Shown here one piece after another: positions 25,116-33,669 of a stretch of 64,000 nt of DNA (its first letter is position 1; every line of letters starts with the position of its first letter). The stretch comes from Glycomyces tritici (GTDB taxonomy: Bacteria > Actinomycetota > Actinomycetes > Mycobacteriales > Micromonosporaceae). The notes below the pieces were generated by a model. That model did not search any database. It saw nothing but the letters and a program-made list of their open reading frames with translations, and was not told the origin of the DNA. The stretch spans positions 1 through 64,000 of the forward strand of contig NZ_JAUEMJ010000002.1 in assembly GCF_030403505.1 (NCBI RefSeq), read 5' to 3'. The position numbers were made by a program, and so were the translations under genes.

Positions 25116-26178
25116 TCTGGGCGATCTTCTCGATGGCCAGGGCGTTCAGCGGTCCCAGATAGACCCCATCGGACACGGTCACGTAACTGCCGGTCCGACT
25201 CGCCGCCCAGTCCGGGTAGGCCTCGAACAGTGCCTGCGCTTCGGCGTCCAGATCCTCGCCCGGCGTGAACCCGCCGACGACCAGCAGGTCGACGTCGGCG
25301 GCGGCCAGCTGCTCCTGGCTCAGCGAGGCGGTGACGTCGGCGTCGTCGGCGAACGAGTTGAGGGTGCCGGCGCGGTGGAGCACGTCGTCGAAGATGCCGC
25401 CGGCCATAACAGCGGGCAGACCGTTGGCGTTCATCATGGACATGCCGGGGTAGACGATGAGCGCGGTGGGCCGTTCGGTGCCTTCGACCGCCGCTTCGAC
25501 CGCGTCGATGCGGGCGGTCATGTCGGCCACGACCTCCTCGGCCTTGTCCTGGACGTCGAAGACCCTGCCGAGCACTCGCAGGAGGGCGTAGGAGTCTTCG
25601 ACGCTCGCGTTCGCGAACGCCTCCTGCTGCTCGGCGGTGGCGTCGGTCGCCCCGAGCGCGCAGTTGGCGGGGGTGATGAGGGAGTTCGCGCCGATCGCGG
25701 CGAGCTCGTCGCGGGGGGCGAAGCCGTAGGCGGGGTCGAATCCGCCGGCGGCGGTGGAGATGACGAGGTCGGGTTCGAGCGCGAGCAGCTGCTCGGCGGG
25801 GACGTCGAAGTTCTCGTTGAGGGTGAGGCCGCCGTCGGGCAGCGCGGCGATCCGCTCGACCATCGCGGGGTCCTCGGAGATCCCGTACGACTGGGCGTTG
25901 GCGAGGATCGCGTCCTCCACGCCGAGCACGAGGAACGACTCGACCTCGCCGACCGAGGCGCCGTTCATGATCACCACGTTCTCCGGCGGCGCCTCGAAGG
26001 TCACTTCGCGGCCGCAGTTGTCGATCGTGAGCGGGTACTCGGTGGCGCCGCCTCCGACTCCGGTGCCGTCGTCGGCTGCGCTGGTCGAGGCGTCCGTTTC
26101 GGAGCAGGCGGCCACGGCGGCGAGCGCCGCCGCGGTGCAAAGGGCCGCGAGGAAGCAGCTTGTGGGGGCATGCGGCAT
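25093..26178 (-). CDS. periplasmic-binding-type lipoprotein of the FecCD importer
   Basis: The 361-residue product has a signal sequence with lipobox AVAAC (Cys about 25) followed by an FhuD/BtuF-like fold: the opening TIDNCGREVTFEAPPENVVI, the central long helix and PDLVISTAAGGFDP. ATG 26178 is preceded by GGAAG; the open frame continues upstream, but that part lies in the P-type ATPase gene. The GCAL…NC cysteines near residue 190 are unusual and could form a disulphide. A palindromic operator sits 24 bp upstream of the start. Confidence 0.85.
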   Translation of the reverse strand: MPHAPTSCFLAALCTAAALAAVAACSETDASTSAADDGTGVGGGATEYPLTIDNCGREVTFEAPPENVVIMNGASVGEVESFLVLGVEDAILANAQSYGISEDPAMVERIAALPDGGLTLNENFDVPAEQLLALEPDLVISTAAGGFDPAYGFAPRDELAAIGANSLITPANCALGATDATAEQQEAFANASVEDSYALLRVLGRVFDVQDKAEEVVADMTARIDAVEAAVEGTERPTALIVYPGMSMMNANGLPAVMAGGIFDDVLHRAGTLNSFADDADVTASLSQEQLAAADVDLLVVGGFTPGEDLDAEAQALFEAYPDWAASRTGSYVTVSDGVYLGPLNALAIEKIAQSAHPDRL

Positions 26179-26201
26179 GGAGGATCTTCCTATCGGTGTC
26201 A

Positions 26202-26224
26202 TTATTCTACAGTTTGTAGAATAA
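26202..26224. promoter_or_regulatory. palindromic operator of the FecCD operon
   Basis: Nine-base arms TTATTCTAC (26202-26210) and GTAGAATAA (26216-26224) are perfectly inverted around AGTTT. A related 23-bp site (17 of 23 identical) lies in front of the CtaG/CopA operon at 30560-30582. The core CTACA-N3-TGTAG resembles, with one extra base, the TACA-N2-TGTA box of BlaI/CopY repressors. The regulator is not identified. Confidence 0.7.
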
Positions 26225-26260
26225 CAATCTCGCGGGCCGCCTGAACCGACGGGCCACACC

Positions 26261-28534
26261 TCAGCTTCCGGCCCGGTACTCGATGCTTCGCCGTCCACTG
26301 GCGGAGAATCGGCGCAGCCGCAGGCTGTTGTGGACCACGAACATCGACGACAGCGACATCGCGGCGGCGGCGATGAGCGGGTTGAGCAGGCCGAGCGCGG
26401 CGATGGGGATGGCGGCGACGTTGTATCCGAAGGCCCACACCAGGTTTCCCTTGATGATGCGGAGGATCCGACGGGAGAGCCGGATGGCGTCGGGCACCGC
26501 GGACAGGTCGTCGCGGACCAGGATGATGTCGGCGGACTGGAGCGCGATGTCGGTGCCCGAGGAGAGCGCCAGCCCGAGGTCGGCTTGGGCCAGCGCCGCC
26601 GCGTCGTTGACGCCGTCGCCGACCATGGCGACCTTGCATCCCTCTTCCTGAAGCGTCGCAACGGCAGCGGCCTTGTCAGCGGGCAGGATCCCCGCGAGGA
26701 CCTCGGCGATGTCGAGACGGTCGGCGACCGCGCGGCCCGCGGCGGGGCCGTCGCCGGTGAGCAGTATCGTGCGCAGCCCGAGCGCCTGCAATTGCGCCAC
26801 AGCCTCGGCGGCGGAGTCCTTGATGGAGTCGGCCAGCCCGAACACGGCTTCGAGCCGACCAGCCACGGCGACCATCATGAGCGTTTCGCCGTCCGATCCG
26901 ACGCGGTCGGCGGCCTTCCGGGCGGCAGTGGTGATCTCGACGCCTCGGTCATGCAAAAGAGACTCGTTGCCGACGAGGACCTCACGGCCGTCCACGACGC
27001 CGTGGGCCCCGAGGCCCGGCATCAGCGCGAAATCCTCGACCTCGCCGATCGCCAGGCCGGACGCTGCCGCACGCTCGACCACGGCTCGGGCGACCGCGTG
27101 CGAAGCGGGCCGCTCGACCGCCGCCGCGAACGCGAGCACCCTTGGCTCGCTGAGGGATCCGACCATCGCGACGGTGCGGACGGTCATCCGGCCGTCGGTC
27201 AGCGTGCCGGTCTTGTCGAGCACGACCGTGTCGATGTGGCCCGAGGCCTCCAATGCGTCCTGGCCCTTCATGAGGATGCCGAGCTGGGCGCCGCGGCCGA
27301 TGCCGACCATGAGGGCGGTGGGCGTGGCGAGGCCGAGCGCGCACGGGCATGCGATGATGAGCACCGCGATCGCTGCGCTCACTGCCTCACCGCCGACACC
27401 GCCGGCGAAGACCCACGCGAGTCCGGTCACGAGGGCGATCGCGATGACCGCGGGCACGAACACCGCCACCACGCGGTCGGCAAGGCGCTGCACGCGGGCC
27501 TTGCGCTCCTGCGCCCGCTCGGCGATCGCGGCCATCCGCGACAGCTGCGTGGCCGCTCTCGTGGCACCGACCTCGACGGTGATCATGCCGTCGGTGCTGA
27601 CGGTCGCCCCGATCACCGCGTCCCCAATGGAGGCTTCGCGCGGGACCGGTTCGCCTGTCATGGCGCTCGTGTCGATCGCGGACCGGCCCGCGACCACCCT
27701 GCCGTCGGTGGGGATCGCCTCACCGGCGAACACCTGGACGCGGTCCCCGATCTGCAGCTCGGCGGTCGGCACGATCAGCTCCTCGCCGTCGCGCAGCAGC
27801 CGTGCCGTGGGACTTTCGAGGGCCCGCAGCGCTTCCAGTACGTCGGCGGCGCGGCGCCGGGCCTTCGCCTCGAAGTAGCGGCCGGCGAGCTGGAACGTGG
27901 TCATTCCGGCGGCCACGTCGAGGTAGATCGCGTGCGCGCCACCGGGTGCCACGCCGAACCCGAGCCATCGCCCGCCGTCGTAGCCGCCCCAGAGGATCGA
28001 GGCCACCGCCCAGCCGAACGCGACGGCGATGCCGAGCGAGACGAGGGTGTCCATGGTGACCGCGCCGTGGCGCAGGTTGTTCCACGTCGCCCGGTGGAAG
28101 GGTGCGGCGGCCCAGGTCACGATCGGCACCGCCAGGAGTACGCACGCCCACTCCCAGCCTGGGAAGCGCAGGCCGGGGACTAGGGCGAGGACGATCGTGG
28201 CGTCCATGAGCGGCACGGTCAGGAGCGCCGCTACCGTCAATCGCCGCCGCAGTGAGCTGATTCGGTCGAAGGCCACGGTGCGGGAACGCCCCTGGTCTGC
28301 GCCGACGGGCTGCGCGCGGTATCCGGCGCGTTCGACGGCGGCGACGGCCTGCGTTGCGTCCGCGACGCCCGTGATCGTGGCGCGCTCGGCGGCGAAGTTC
28401 ACCGTCGCCGTGACACCGGGGAGGCGGTTGAGCGCCTTCTCCACTCGGCCCGCGCAGGCCGCGCAGGTCATGCCTTCGATGTCGAGGTCGAATGAAGTCG
28501 CCGTCCGCTCGGGGGCGGTTTCTGTGACGGTCAT
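26261..28534 (-). CDS. P1B-type heavy-metal (Cu-type) translocating ATPase
   Basis: The 757-residue product begins with one HMA metal-binding domain (GMTCAAC, residues 21-27), followed by the A domain (TGEP at 293), the intramembrane metal site ACPCAL with CPC at 396-398, the phosphorylation site DKTGT (D440) and GDGVNDAAAL. The CPC motif and HMA domain indicate monovalent copper or silver export. GGAGACGCG precedes ATG 28534, which overlaps the stop of the CtaG-like gene (ATGA), so the two proteins are made together. Export of copper from the cytoplasm, or loading of a cuproprotein, fits the partner. Confidence 0.9.
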   Translation of the reverse strand: MTVTETAPERTATSFDLDIEGMTCAACAGRVEKALNRLPGVTATVNFAAERATITGVADATQAVAAVERAGYRAQPVGADQGRSRTVAFDRISSLRRRLTVAALLTVPLMDATIVLALVPGLRFPGWEWACVLLAVPIVTWAAAPFHRATWNNLRHGAVTMDTLVSLGIAVAFGWAVASILWGGYDGGRWLGFGVAPGGAHAIYLDVAAGMTTFQLAGRYFEAKARRRAADVLEALRALESPTARLLRDGEELIVPTAELQIGDRVQVFAGEAIPTDGRVVAGRSAIDTSAMTGEPVPREASIGDAVIGATVSTDGMITVEVGATRAATQLSRMAAIAERAQERKARVQRLADRVVAVFVPAVIAIALVTGLAWVFAGGVGGEAVSAAIAVLIIACPCALGLATPTALMVGIGRGAQLGILMKGQDALEASGHIDTVVLDKTGTLTDGRMTVRTVAMVGSLSEPRVLAFAAAVERPASHAVARAVVERAAASGLAIGEVEDFALMPGLGAHGVVDGREVLVGNESLLHDRGVEITTAARKAADRVGSDGETLMMVAVAGRLEAVFGLADSIKDSAAEAVAQLQALGLRTILLTGDGPAAGRAVADRLDIAEVLAGILPADKAAAVATLQEEGCKVAMVGDGVNDAAALAQADLGLALSSGTDIALQSADIILVRDDLSAVPDAIRLSRRILRIIKGNLVWAFGYNVAAIPIAALGLLNPLIAAAAMSLSSMFVVHNSLRLRRFSASGRRSIEYRAGS

Positions 28535-30522
28535 CTGGATCGCGTCTCCTGCGGGCCCGGCGCGCCGGGACGCTCGGAGAGCGCCTTCAACATGCGGTTG
28601 TACGCTTCGAACTCGTCGTCCAGGCCGGTGTCGTAGTGCCGGTCCTTGCGAAGCGCCTCCCGCTCGTCGCTGCGGGCCCATTGCAGCGACAGCGCGATGA
28701 TGAGGATGAGCAGTGGGATCTCGGCCCCTGCCCAGGCGATGCCGCCGCCGGCGCGCTGGGAGGCGGGCAGGTCGGTCGCCCAGGGCTGGTCGAGGTAGCG
28801 GTAGAAGGTCTCGGCGATGACAGTGGACATCGACATCAGGACCACGCCGAAGAACGCGTGGAACGGCATCGAGGCGAACACGAAGCCGAGGCGGCCGATG
28901 TGCGGCAGCTGGCGCGGCCCGCGGTCGACGCCGACCGCGAGGCTGTAGAACAGGTAGCCGGTGACCAGGAAGTGCACGTTCATGAGCTGGTGCGCCCAGT
29001 GGAACCGGATCGCGATCCCGAACAGCTCCGTCAGGTACAGCCCGTAATAGGAGCTGATGAAGAGCACGAACACCAGCACCGGGTGGTACGCCACCGCTCC
29101 CGGTCGCCAGCGCATGAGTTCGCCGGTCCACTCGTACACCCCGACGGGTTCGCCGCGGCCCGCGGGCCGGGCCGCTTTGAGCACCAGCGTCACGACCCCG
29201 CCGAGCGCCATGAGCATCGGCGCGAGCATGTTCAGTCCCATGTGCATGACCATGTGGATAGCGAAGTCGGCACCGGCGTACTTGCCGACGCCTGAACTCG
29301 TGGCGAACACGACCGTGGCCCAGCCGAGCATCCAGGCGATGCCGCGACCGACCGGCCACCGCTCGCCGGATCTGGCGATGCGGATCCATGCGGCGCCGTA
29401 GCCGACGATCGCCGCTCCGGCGATGACGGTGAACAGCAGGTTCGGCCGCCAGGCGGTCAGCAGCGTTCCAAGGTCGGGCGCATCGGGCAAGGTGTAGCCC
29501 AAGAAGACCTCGATCAGTTCGGTCGGCACGAAGTATTGCGGCGGCGGAATGCGGCCCATCGAGCCGTGGGCGGCGGCGGTGACGGCTCCGGTGAGGGCGA
29601 TGACCGCGAAGAGCTGGCCGGACCAGGCCTCGGGCCTACGCGACAGGGCCACAACCACTGCGACGGTGACCGCGAGGCTCGCGATCGCAAGGAGGCTCCA
29701 GCGCCCGGTCGGATTCGACAATGGAGCTAGGCCCGCCATCCTGAACCGCAGCAGGACGACCGCCGACAGCGCCAGCAGCGGCAGTGCGGCGGCGCCGACC
29801 AGAGCGAACCGGCGCACTGCGGGAACCGGCGGCGGCGACCCATTCGCGGCTCGCAGCGCCAGCACGGTCGCCGCGCCGAAGAGCACGGCCTCGGCTACGG
29901 CTTGGACCGTCCCGGCGTCGCCGCCGTGATCGTGTCCGGGCCCGACCAGGATGTCGCCCACCACGACCGGAGCGAGGATCGCGAGCACGGCGAGCGCGAG
30001 CGGCCCAAGGAGATGCCGCCACAGGAACGCTCGGCGCAGTAGCAGGGCGGCGAGTCCCGCCGCCGCTGTCGAGATCATCCACGCCACCGGGAAGTCGGTG
30101 GAAGTCAACAGGAACGACAGCCCTGCGCGATCGCCCAGGGCAGAAAGCGGTTTACCGCCGGCGTCTGCCGCGGAGACCGGCACCATCGCTGCCGCGGAGA
30201 CGGCCCACGCGACCACGGCCCTCCGGACGATCGACAGGTCGAGTCCATCATGGACGGCCTGAGGCCGGGTGCGTCGAGTCGGCAGCAGGAACATGACGAC
30301 GCACAGGCCGCCCACGGTCAACCACGAGGCGAGCAACGCCACCGACTGGAGCACGGTGGCGGTGAACGCCGTGAACGACCCCGGGTAGCCGAGGCCGACC
30401 TGCGTGAAGCCCGAATCGCCGACGAGGGCCGTCGTCGCCAGTGGCGGTGCCAGCGCAACGGCGGCGACCGCGATGGGCAGCAACGCGATCCGCAATTGCG
30501 ATCGAGTCGGATTCGAATCCAC
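28531..30522 (-). CDS. CopD/CtaG-like copper membrane protein (fused bipartite)
   Basis: The 663-residue protein is nearly all membrane helices. Residues about 60-330 resemble a CopD-type copper-resistance module (eight helices, with the HDHGGDAG loop at about 200), and about 345-640 the CtaG family of cytochrome-oxidase assembly factors: FAIHMVMHMGLNMLAPMLMALGG, then RFHWAHQLMNVHFLVTGYLF with multiple metal-capable His residues. The two-part fusion is common in actinobacteria. It lies upstream of and overlaps the copper ATPase, and its promoter contains a palindromic operator shared with the FecCD operon. Confidence 0.8.
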   Translation of the reverse strand: MDSNPTRSQLRIALLPIAVAAVALAPPLATTALVGDSGFTQVGLGYPGSFTAFTATVLQSVALLASWLTVGGLCVVMFLLPTRRTRPQAVHDGLDLSIVRRAVVAWAVSAAAMVPVSAADAGGKPLSALGDRAGLSFLLTSTDFPVAWMISTAAAGLAALLLRRAFLWRHLLGPLALAVLAILAPVVVGDILVGPGHDHGGDAGTVQAVAEAVLFGAATVLALRAANGSPPPVPAVRRFALVGAAALPLLALSAVVLLRFRMAGLAPLSNPTGRWSLLAIASLAVTVAVVVALSRRPEAWSGQLFAVIALTGAVTAAAHGSMGRIPPPQYFVPTELIEVFLGYTLPDAPDLGTLLTAWRPNLLFTVIAGAAIVGYGAAWIRIARSGERWPVGRGIAWMLGWATVVFATSSGVGKYAGADFAIHMVMHMGLNMLAPMLMALGGVVTLVLKAARPAGRGEPVGVYEWTGELMRWRPGAVAYHPVLVFVLFISSYYGLYLTELFGIAIRFHWAHQLMNVHFLVTGYLFYSLAVGVDRGPRQLPHIGRLGFVFASMPFHAFFGVVLMSMSTVIAETFYRYLDQPWATDLPASQRAGGGIAWAGAEIPLLILIIALSLQWARSDEREALRKDRHYDTGLDDEFEAYNRMLKALSERPGAPGPQETRSR

Positions 30523-30559
30523 GGACTGCGCCTCTCGACGGGTGCGGTGAGAACAATCC

Positions 30560-30582
30560 TTAATCTATCGGATGTAGAACAA
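30560..30582 (-). promoter_or_regulatory. operator in the CtaG/CopA promoter
   Basis: This 23-bp site matches the operator at 26202-26224 in 17 positions, including TCTA and TGTAGAA. On the minus strand it overlaps a likely promoter with TTGTCT about 15 bp from TAGATT, 40-70 bp upstream of the CtaG-like start codon. The same regulator probably controls both metal operons. Confidence 0.6.
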
Positions 30583-30648
30583 AGACAACTTGAGCCCACC
30601 TCCGAGTGACTTGGCGAACGGCTAGAACCCATCATCCAGGCCCCCGAA

Positions 30649-30661
30649 TCGACAAGTGAGG
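30649..30661. repeat. 13-bp motif TCGACAAGTGAGG, copy 1
   Basis: An identical 13-mer occurs at 31936-31948, in front of the BlaI-type gene. Its core ACA-N2-TG resembles half of a BlaI box. This copy lies between the M56 gene and the CtaG promoter. Confidence 0.5.
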
Positions 30662-30718
30662 CCTTCGGACCTCGAACCGGGTGCACCGATATTCCATTCG
30701 AGGTCGAATGACCGGTGG

Positions 30719-31534
30719 CTAGCGAGCCGCCTCCACATGCCGTGCCGCGTCCTGCCGCTGTTCCAATCGCATGGCACGCAAGAGCATCGACTCGTCGCCC
30801 TCGAGCGTCCCCAACGTGCGCAGCGCGCCCGCGACAGCGCCGCCGCACCGCCTCGCGGCCGCATCGTCCGCGACGAGTTCGACGAGCAGGGCGCTCGACC
30901 GCATCATCTCGGCGGCCGCACGCACGCGCGGCAGGCAGGCGGCGTTGACTTCGGCCAGGCGCAGTACCAGCCCGTGCCGCAGGTCGACGTGGGCCCGCTC
31001 GTGCTCGATGACCGCAGCGAGTTCAGCTCGCGACAGGGCACTCGCCGCCCCCGATGAGACCAGTACGTCCATGTCCAGGCCCTGCAGCGTGCACGCGAAC
31101 GCCCGCTCGTACCGCAGGAATCCCACCGTGAGGTCACCGAACCGCTCGGTGCGGTAGCGCAGCCGGTGCACCAGTTCCGTCAGTTCGAGCCGGGTCTCCT
31201 GTTCCCGCAGCAGGATCGGACGGGCCCGCTCCGTAACGACGAACAGCGCCGCGCCGAGCGGACCGAAGCCGAGCCAGCACAGGGCGATGACCCCCAACAG
31301 TCCGAGCACCGAATCGGAGTCCCGGTGGGCGTCGAGGACCTGATCGAGCGCCGCGGCCACCGCTGCCGCCAGGCTCCCCGTCGCTGCGAACAGGCCGCTG
31401 AAGAACATCGCGAACCAAGCCGTCAGTGCCAGGCCCGGACGGTGCACGCGCCATCGGCCGCGACCGACCAGCAGCGGAGCGGCCGCCAAAGTCGCCAATG
31501 CGTAGGCGACGAGCGTCAGCGCCAAGGCGATCAT
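30719..31534 (-). CDS. M56-family (BlaR1-like) membrane metallopeptidase
   Basis: The 271-residue protein has hydrophobic helices at about 4-24, 36-62 and 77-101 and an HEXXH zinc motif (HERAH, 178-182) on a cytoplasmic loop, with the fold expected of the sensor-protease partner of BlaI. It lacks a penicillin-binding sensor domain, so the signal is not a beta-lactam in the classical way. Its ATG overlaps the BlaI stop by four bases. Cleavage of the adjacent repressor is the expected role. Confidence 0.85.
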   Translation of the reverse strand: MIALALTLVAYALATLAAAPLLVGRGRWRVHRPGLALTAWFAMFFSGLFAATGSLAAAVAAALDQVLDAHRDSDSVLGLLGVIALCWLGFGPLGAALFVVTERARPILLREQETRLELTELVHRLRYRTERFGDLTVGFLRYERAFACTLQGLDMDVLVSSGAASALSRAELAAVIEHERAHVDLRHGLVLRLAEVNAACLPRVRAAAEMMRSSALLVELVADDAAARRCGGAVAGALRTLGTLEGDESMLLRAMRLEQRQDAARHVEAAR

Positions 31535-31920
31535 CCGTTGCGGTCGGCCTTCGGAGCCTTGGGTATCAACGCGTCACGCAGCACCTCGATGTCCCCCGGA
31601 TCGAGGCTGCCGGCGAACTTGAGCAGGGAGGCCCGGCGGTCGCTGGACTCGGTAAGCCGGTCGAGCATCGCCTTGCCCGTGTGCTCCGGGTCGGTCCTGG
31701 TGGCTCTGAACCGCATGTTCCGGGCCGCGGCGCCGACCTTCTCGACATCGCCCTTGAGACGCAGCCGATCGAGCGTGGTCAGCAGCGTCGTATAGGCCGG
31801 CTTGTCGCCCGGGAAGACCTCGAGGATCTCCTTGCCGCTGAGCGGCAGGTCATTCGCGCGCAGAATCGCGAGGATCTCGCGCTCGAGCTCTCCTTGCGCC
31901 CTGCTGCGTTTGCCGGCCAT
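31531..31920 (-). CDS. BlaI/MecI/CopY-family repressor
   Basis: The 129-residue product has the winged helix of this family (LEREILAILRANDLPLSGKEIL, TTLDRLRLKGDVEKV) and a helical C-terminal dimer domain that M56 proteases cut. It lies upstream of the M56 gene with overlapping stop and start, and a 13-bp motif resembling a BlaI box lies 16-28 bp before its ATG. The surrounding copper genes make a CopY-like role (metal-responsive repression) a plausible alternative to beta-lactam sensing. Confidence 0.85.
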   Translation of the reverse strand: MAGKRSRAQGELEREILAILRANDLPLSGKEILEVFPGDKPAYTTLLTTLDRLRLKGDVEKVGAAARNMRFRATRTDPEHTGKAMLDRLTESSDRRASLLKFAGSLDPGDIEVLRDALIPKAPKADRNG

Positions 31921-31935
31921 GAACCCTCCCTACGT

Positions 31936-31948
31936 TCGACAAGTGAGG
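31936..31948. promoter_or_regulatory. 13-bp motif TCGACAAGTGAGG, copy 2, upstream of the BlaI gene
   Basis: It is identical to 30649-30661 and lies 15 bp from the BlaI start, the position expected for an autoregulatory site. Confidence 0.45.
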
Positions 31949-32033
31949 TTACCCGTGCCGCACGGTCCGATCGAGGACAGCGGTGTCGGATCCGGATCGC
32001 CGCTTGCCGCGGGAGCCATGCGAGAATCACTCG

Positions 32034-32576
32034 GTGCATATCGGTCAACCGCTGATCCGAGGGCTTCGCGCCCTGGTGTTCGCGGTGGCCTGCGTGACCG
32101 TCACGGCCGCCTTGCACTTCATCGCCAGCGGGTCGCTAATCTGCTTCGAGACCTTCGCCATCGCCGTCGCGGTGCTGACGCCGCTTGCGTACTGCCTCGG
32201 CGGCAGACAGCGCGGCATGGGTGTGCTCACGGCCGCGAGCGCGTTCGCACAATCGGGTCTGCACCTGTGGTTCACCGCCTCCCCCGAACACGCGCATCAC
32301 GTGCTGCCCGGCCCGGGAATGTTCCTTGCGCACGCGCTCGCGATGTGCGTCACGGCCCTGTGGCTGGCCCGCGGCGACGCCGCGCTGGCGGCATTCCTCG
32401 ACCTGCTCATCCTCGCTTTCGGACCGGGCCTGTGGCTGCGTCTGCTCAAGGCCGAGGGTCCGGTCCTGCCACCGCGCCGGCTTACGCACGTTCTTGAAGG
32501 CGTGCGCCCGCATCTGACGCTCCTCGCCGCAGCCGTACCGCGACGCGGCCCGCCGACAGCGGTCTTCTCCCAGTAA
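32034..32576 (+). CDS. small integral membrane protein of unknown function
   Basis: From GTG 32034 the 180-residue product has four hydrophobic segments (about 10-30, 34-52, 62-80 and 95-135) and a His-rich loop (SPEHAHHVLPG). Proteins of this kind occur next to copper genes in actinobacteria, so a link to metal handling is possible but unproven. The C-terminus is basic and Pro rich. The start was chosen because GAGAA precedes it; an ATG 17 codons upstream has no clear site. Confidence 0.6.
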   Translation: MHIGQPLIRGLRALVFAVACVTVTAALHFIASGSLICFETFAIAVAVLTPLAYCLGGRQRGMGVLTAASAFAQSGLHLWFTASPEHAHHVLPGPGMFLAHALAMCVTALWLARGDAALAAFLDLLILAFGPGLWLRLLKAEGPVLPPRRLTHVLEGVRPHLTLLAAAVPRRGPPTAVFSQ

Positions 32577-32782
32577 CCCGTTCACCGACGGAGGCACTCG
32601 CCCCGTCGAGTTTCCGCGCTGCGGATGAACGGTGACGTCCTCGCCCGTCCCTCGGTCGTGTCGCGCGCTACGCGCTGACTCTGCCCGGGAGCGACGACGT
32701 TTCAGTGCTGCCTGCGGTCCGGTTCGCTCCAGCGACGCGGCTGCCTCGGCGGTCCCATGAACCTGCTCGAGGAAAAGATCCA

Positions 32783-33577
32783 ATGAGAACCTTTACGCTG
32801 CTCGCCTCCTTGATGGCGATGCCGCTCACCCTGTCCGCATGTTCGGGCGAAGAAGGAACCGACCCGCCGAGGGTGGTCGTCACGACCGCCTGGGAAGGGA
32901 TGTACGCGGCTGCCGCAGGCGCCGTCGATATCACCGTGATCGTCCCGCCCGGAACACCGAACCCACCCGTCTTTGAACCCTCACCCGAGCAGCTGGCGAC
33001 CGCGACTGGAGCCGACTTCCTGCTCTACAGCCAGGCCGAGCGGTTTGCGCAGCAAGCCCGCGACGCCGCCGGCAGCGAGGCCGACGCGATCACGATCAAG
33101 ACCGACAACACTGCTGCGAACGTGATCGCCGAAGTCACACGGCTCGGTGCGCTCTTCGGCACCACCGATACCGCGCTCGCCTGGGTCGAGGAGTTCGAGG
33201 CGGCCGTCGCCGGATTCCAATCAGAAATCGACTCGCAGATCGGCGCCGACGAGCCTGTCGTCGTGGCCCAGTTCCACACCACCTGGCTCGCCTCCATGAT
33301 CTCCAGCAGGATCGCGACCTTCGGACCCGAGACACCGACCGAGAGGACACTCGGGCTGCTCGCAGCGCTCGAACCGTCGATCGTGCTCAACGAATCCGGC
33401 ACGACCACGGCACCGGTGCTCCCCGACTCGTCGGCACCACAAGTCGCCGTCCTCAACCATCCCGACGAAGGGCTCGATCTCATCGCGCTGTACCGGCAGA
33501 ACATCGACTTCGTGCTGGGCGCATTGCGCGGCCCGGCGTCGGCCGATATTGATGGCGCCCAAGGCGACAGCCGCTGA
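32783..33577 (+). CDS. ZnuA/TroA-like metal-binding lipoprotein
   Basis: The 264-residue product has a signal with lipobox TLSAC (Cys 20), then VVVTTAWEGMYAAAAGAVDI and TPNPPVFEPSPEQLATATGADFLLY, the usual first strand and helix of cluster-9 metal-binding proteins. QFHTTW (about 171) and the later NHPDEG would supply His ligands, but the His-rich loop of zinc-specific members is absent. GAGGAAAAG precedes the ATG. No cognate permease or ATPase is adjacent, so it may be an orphan metal-capture protein. Confidence 0.65.
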   Translation: MRTFTLLASLMAMPLTLSACSGEEGTDPPRVVVTTAWEGMYAAAAGAVDITVIVPPGTPNPPVFEPSPEQLATATGADFLLYSQAERFAQQARDAAGSEADAITIKTDNTAANVIAEVTRLGALFGTTDTALAWVEEFEAAVAGFQSEIDSQIGADEPVVVAQFHTTWLASMISSRIATFGPETPTERTLGLLAALEPSIVLNESGTTTAPVLPDSSAPQVAVLNHPDEGLDLIALYRQNIDFVLGALRGPASADIDGAQGDSR

Positions 33578-33669
33578 CAGGTCGGTTCTCCAGGCATCGA
33601 TCACGACAAGTCTCGAACTCTTCCCTCGGCACGAATGCGGTCAGCCGCATTGAAAGGAACAACTCAGCA

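Noticed and set aside
26179..26661. Extended N-terminus of the FecCD-associated binding protein
   Set aside because: The frame continues upstream through the operator and into the P-type ATPase gene in a wrong frame. The signal peptide and ribosome binding site fix the start at 26178.
28535..29389. Extended N-terminus of the P-type ATPase
   Set aside because: The upstream part is an out-of-frame reading of the CtaG-like gene. The HMA domain starts just after ATG 28534, which has a good ribosome binding site.
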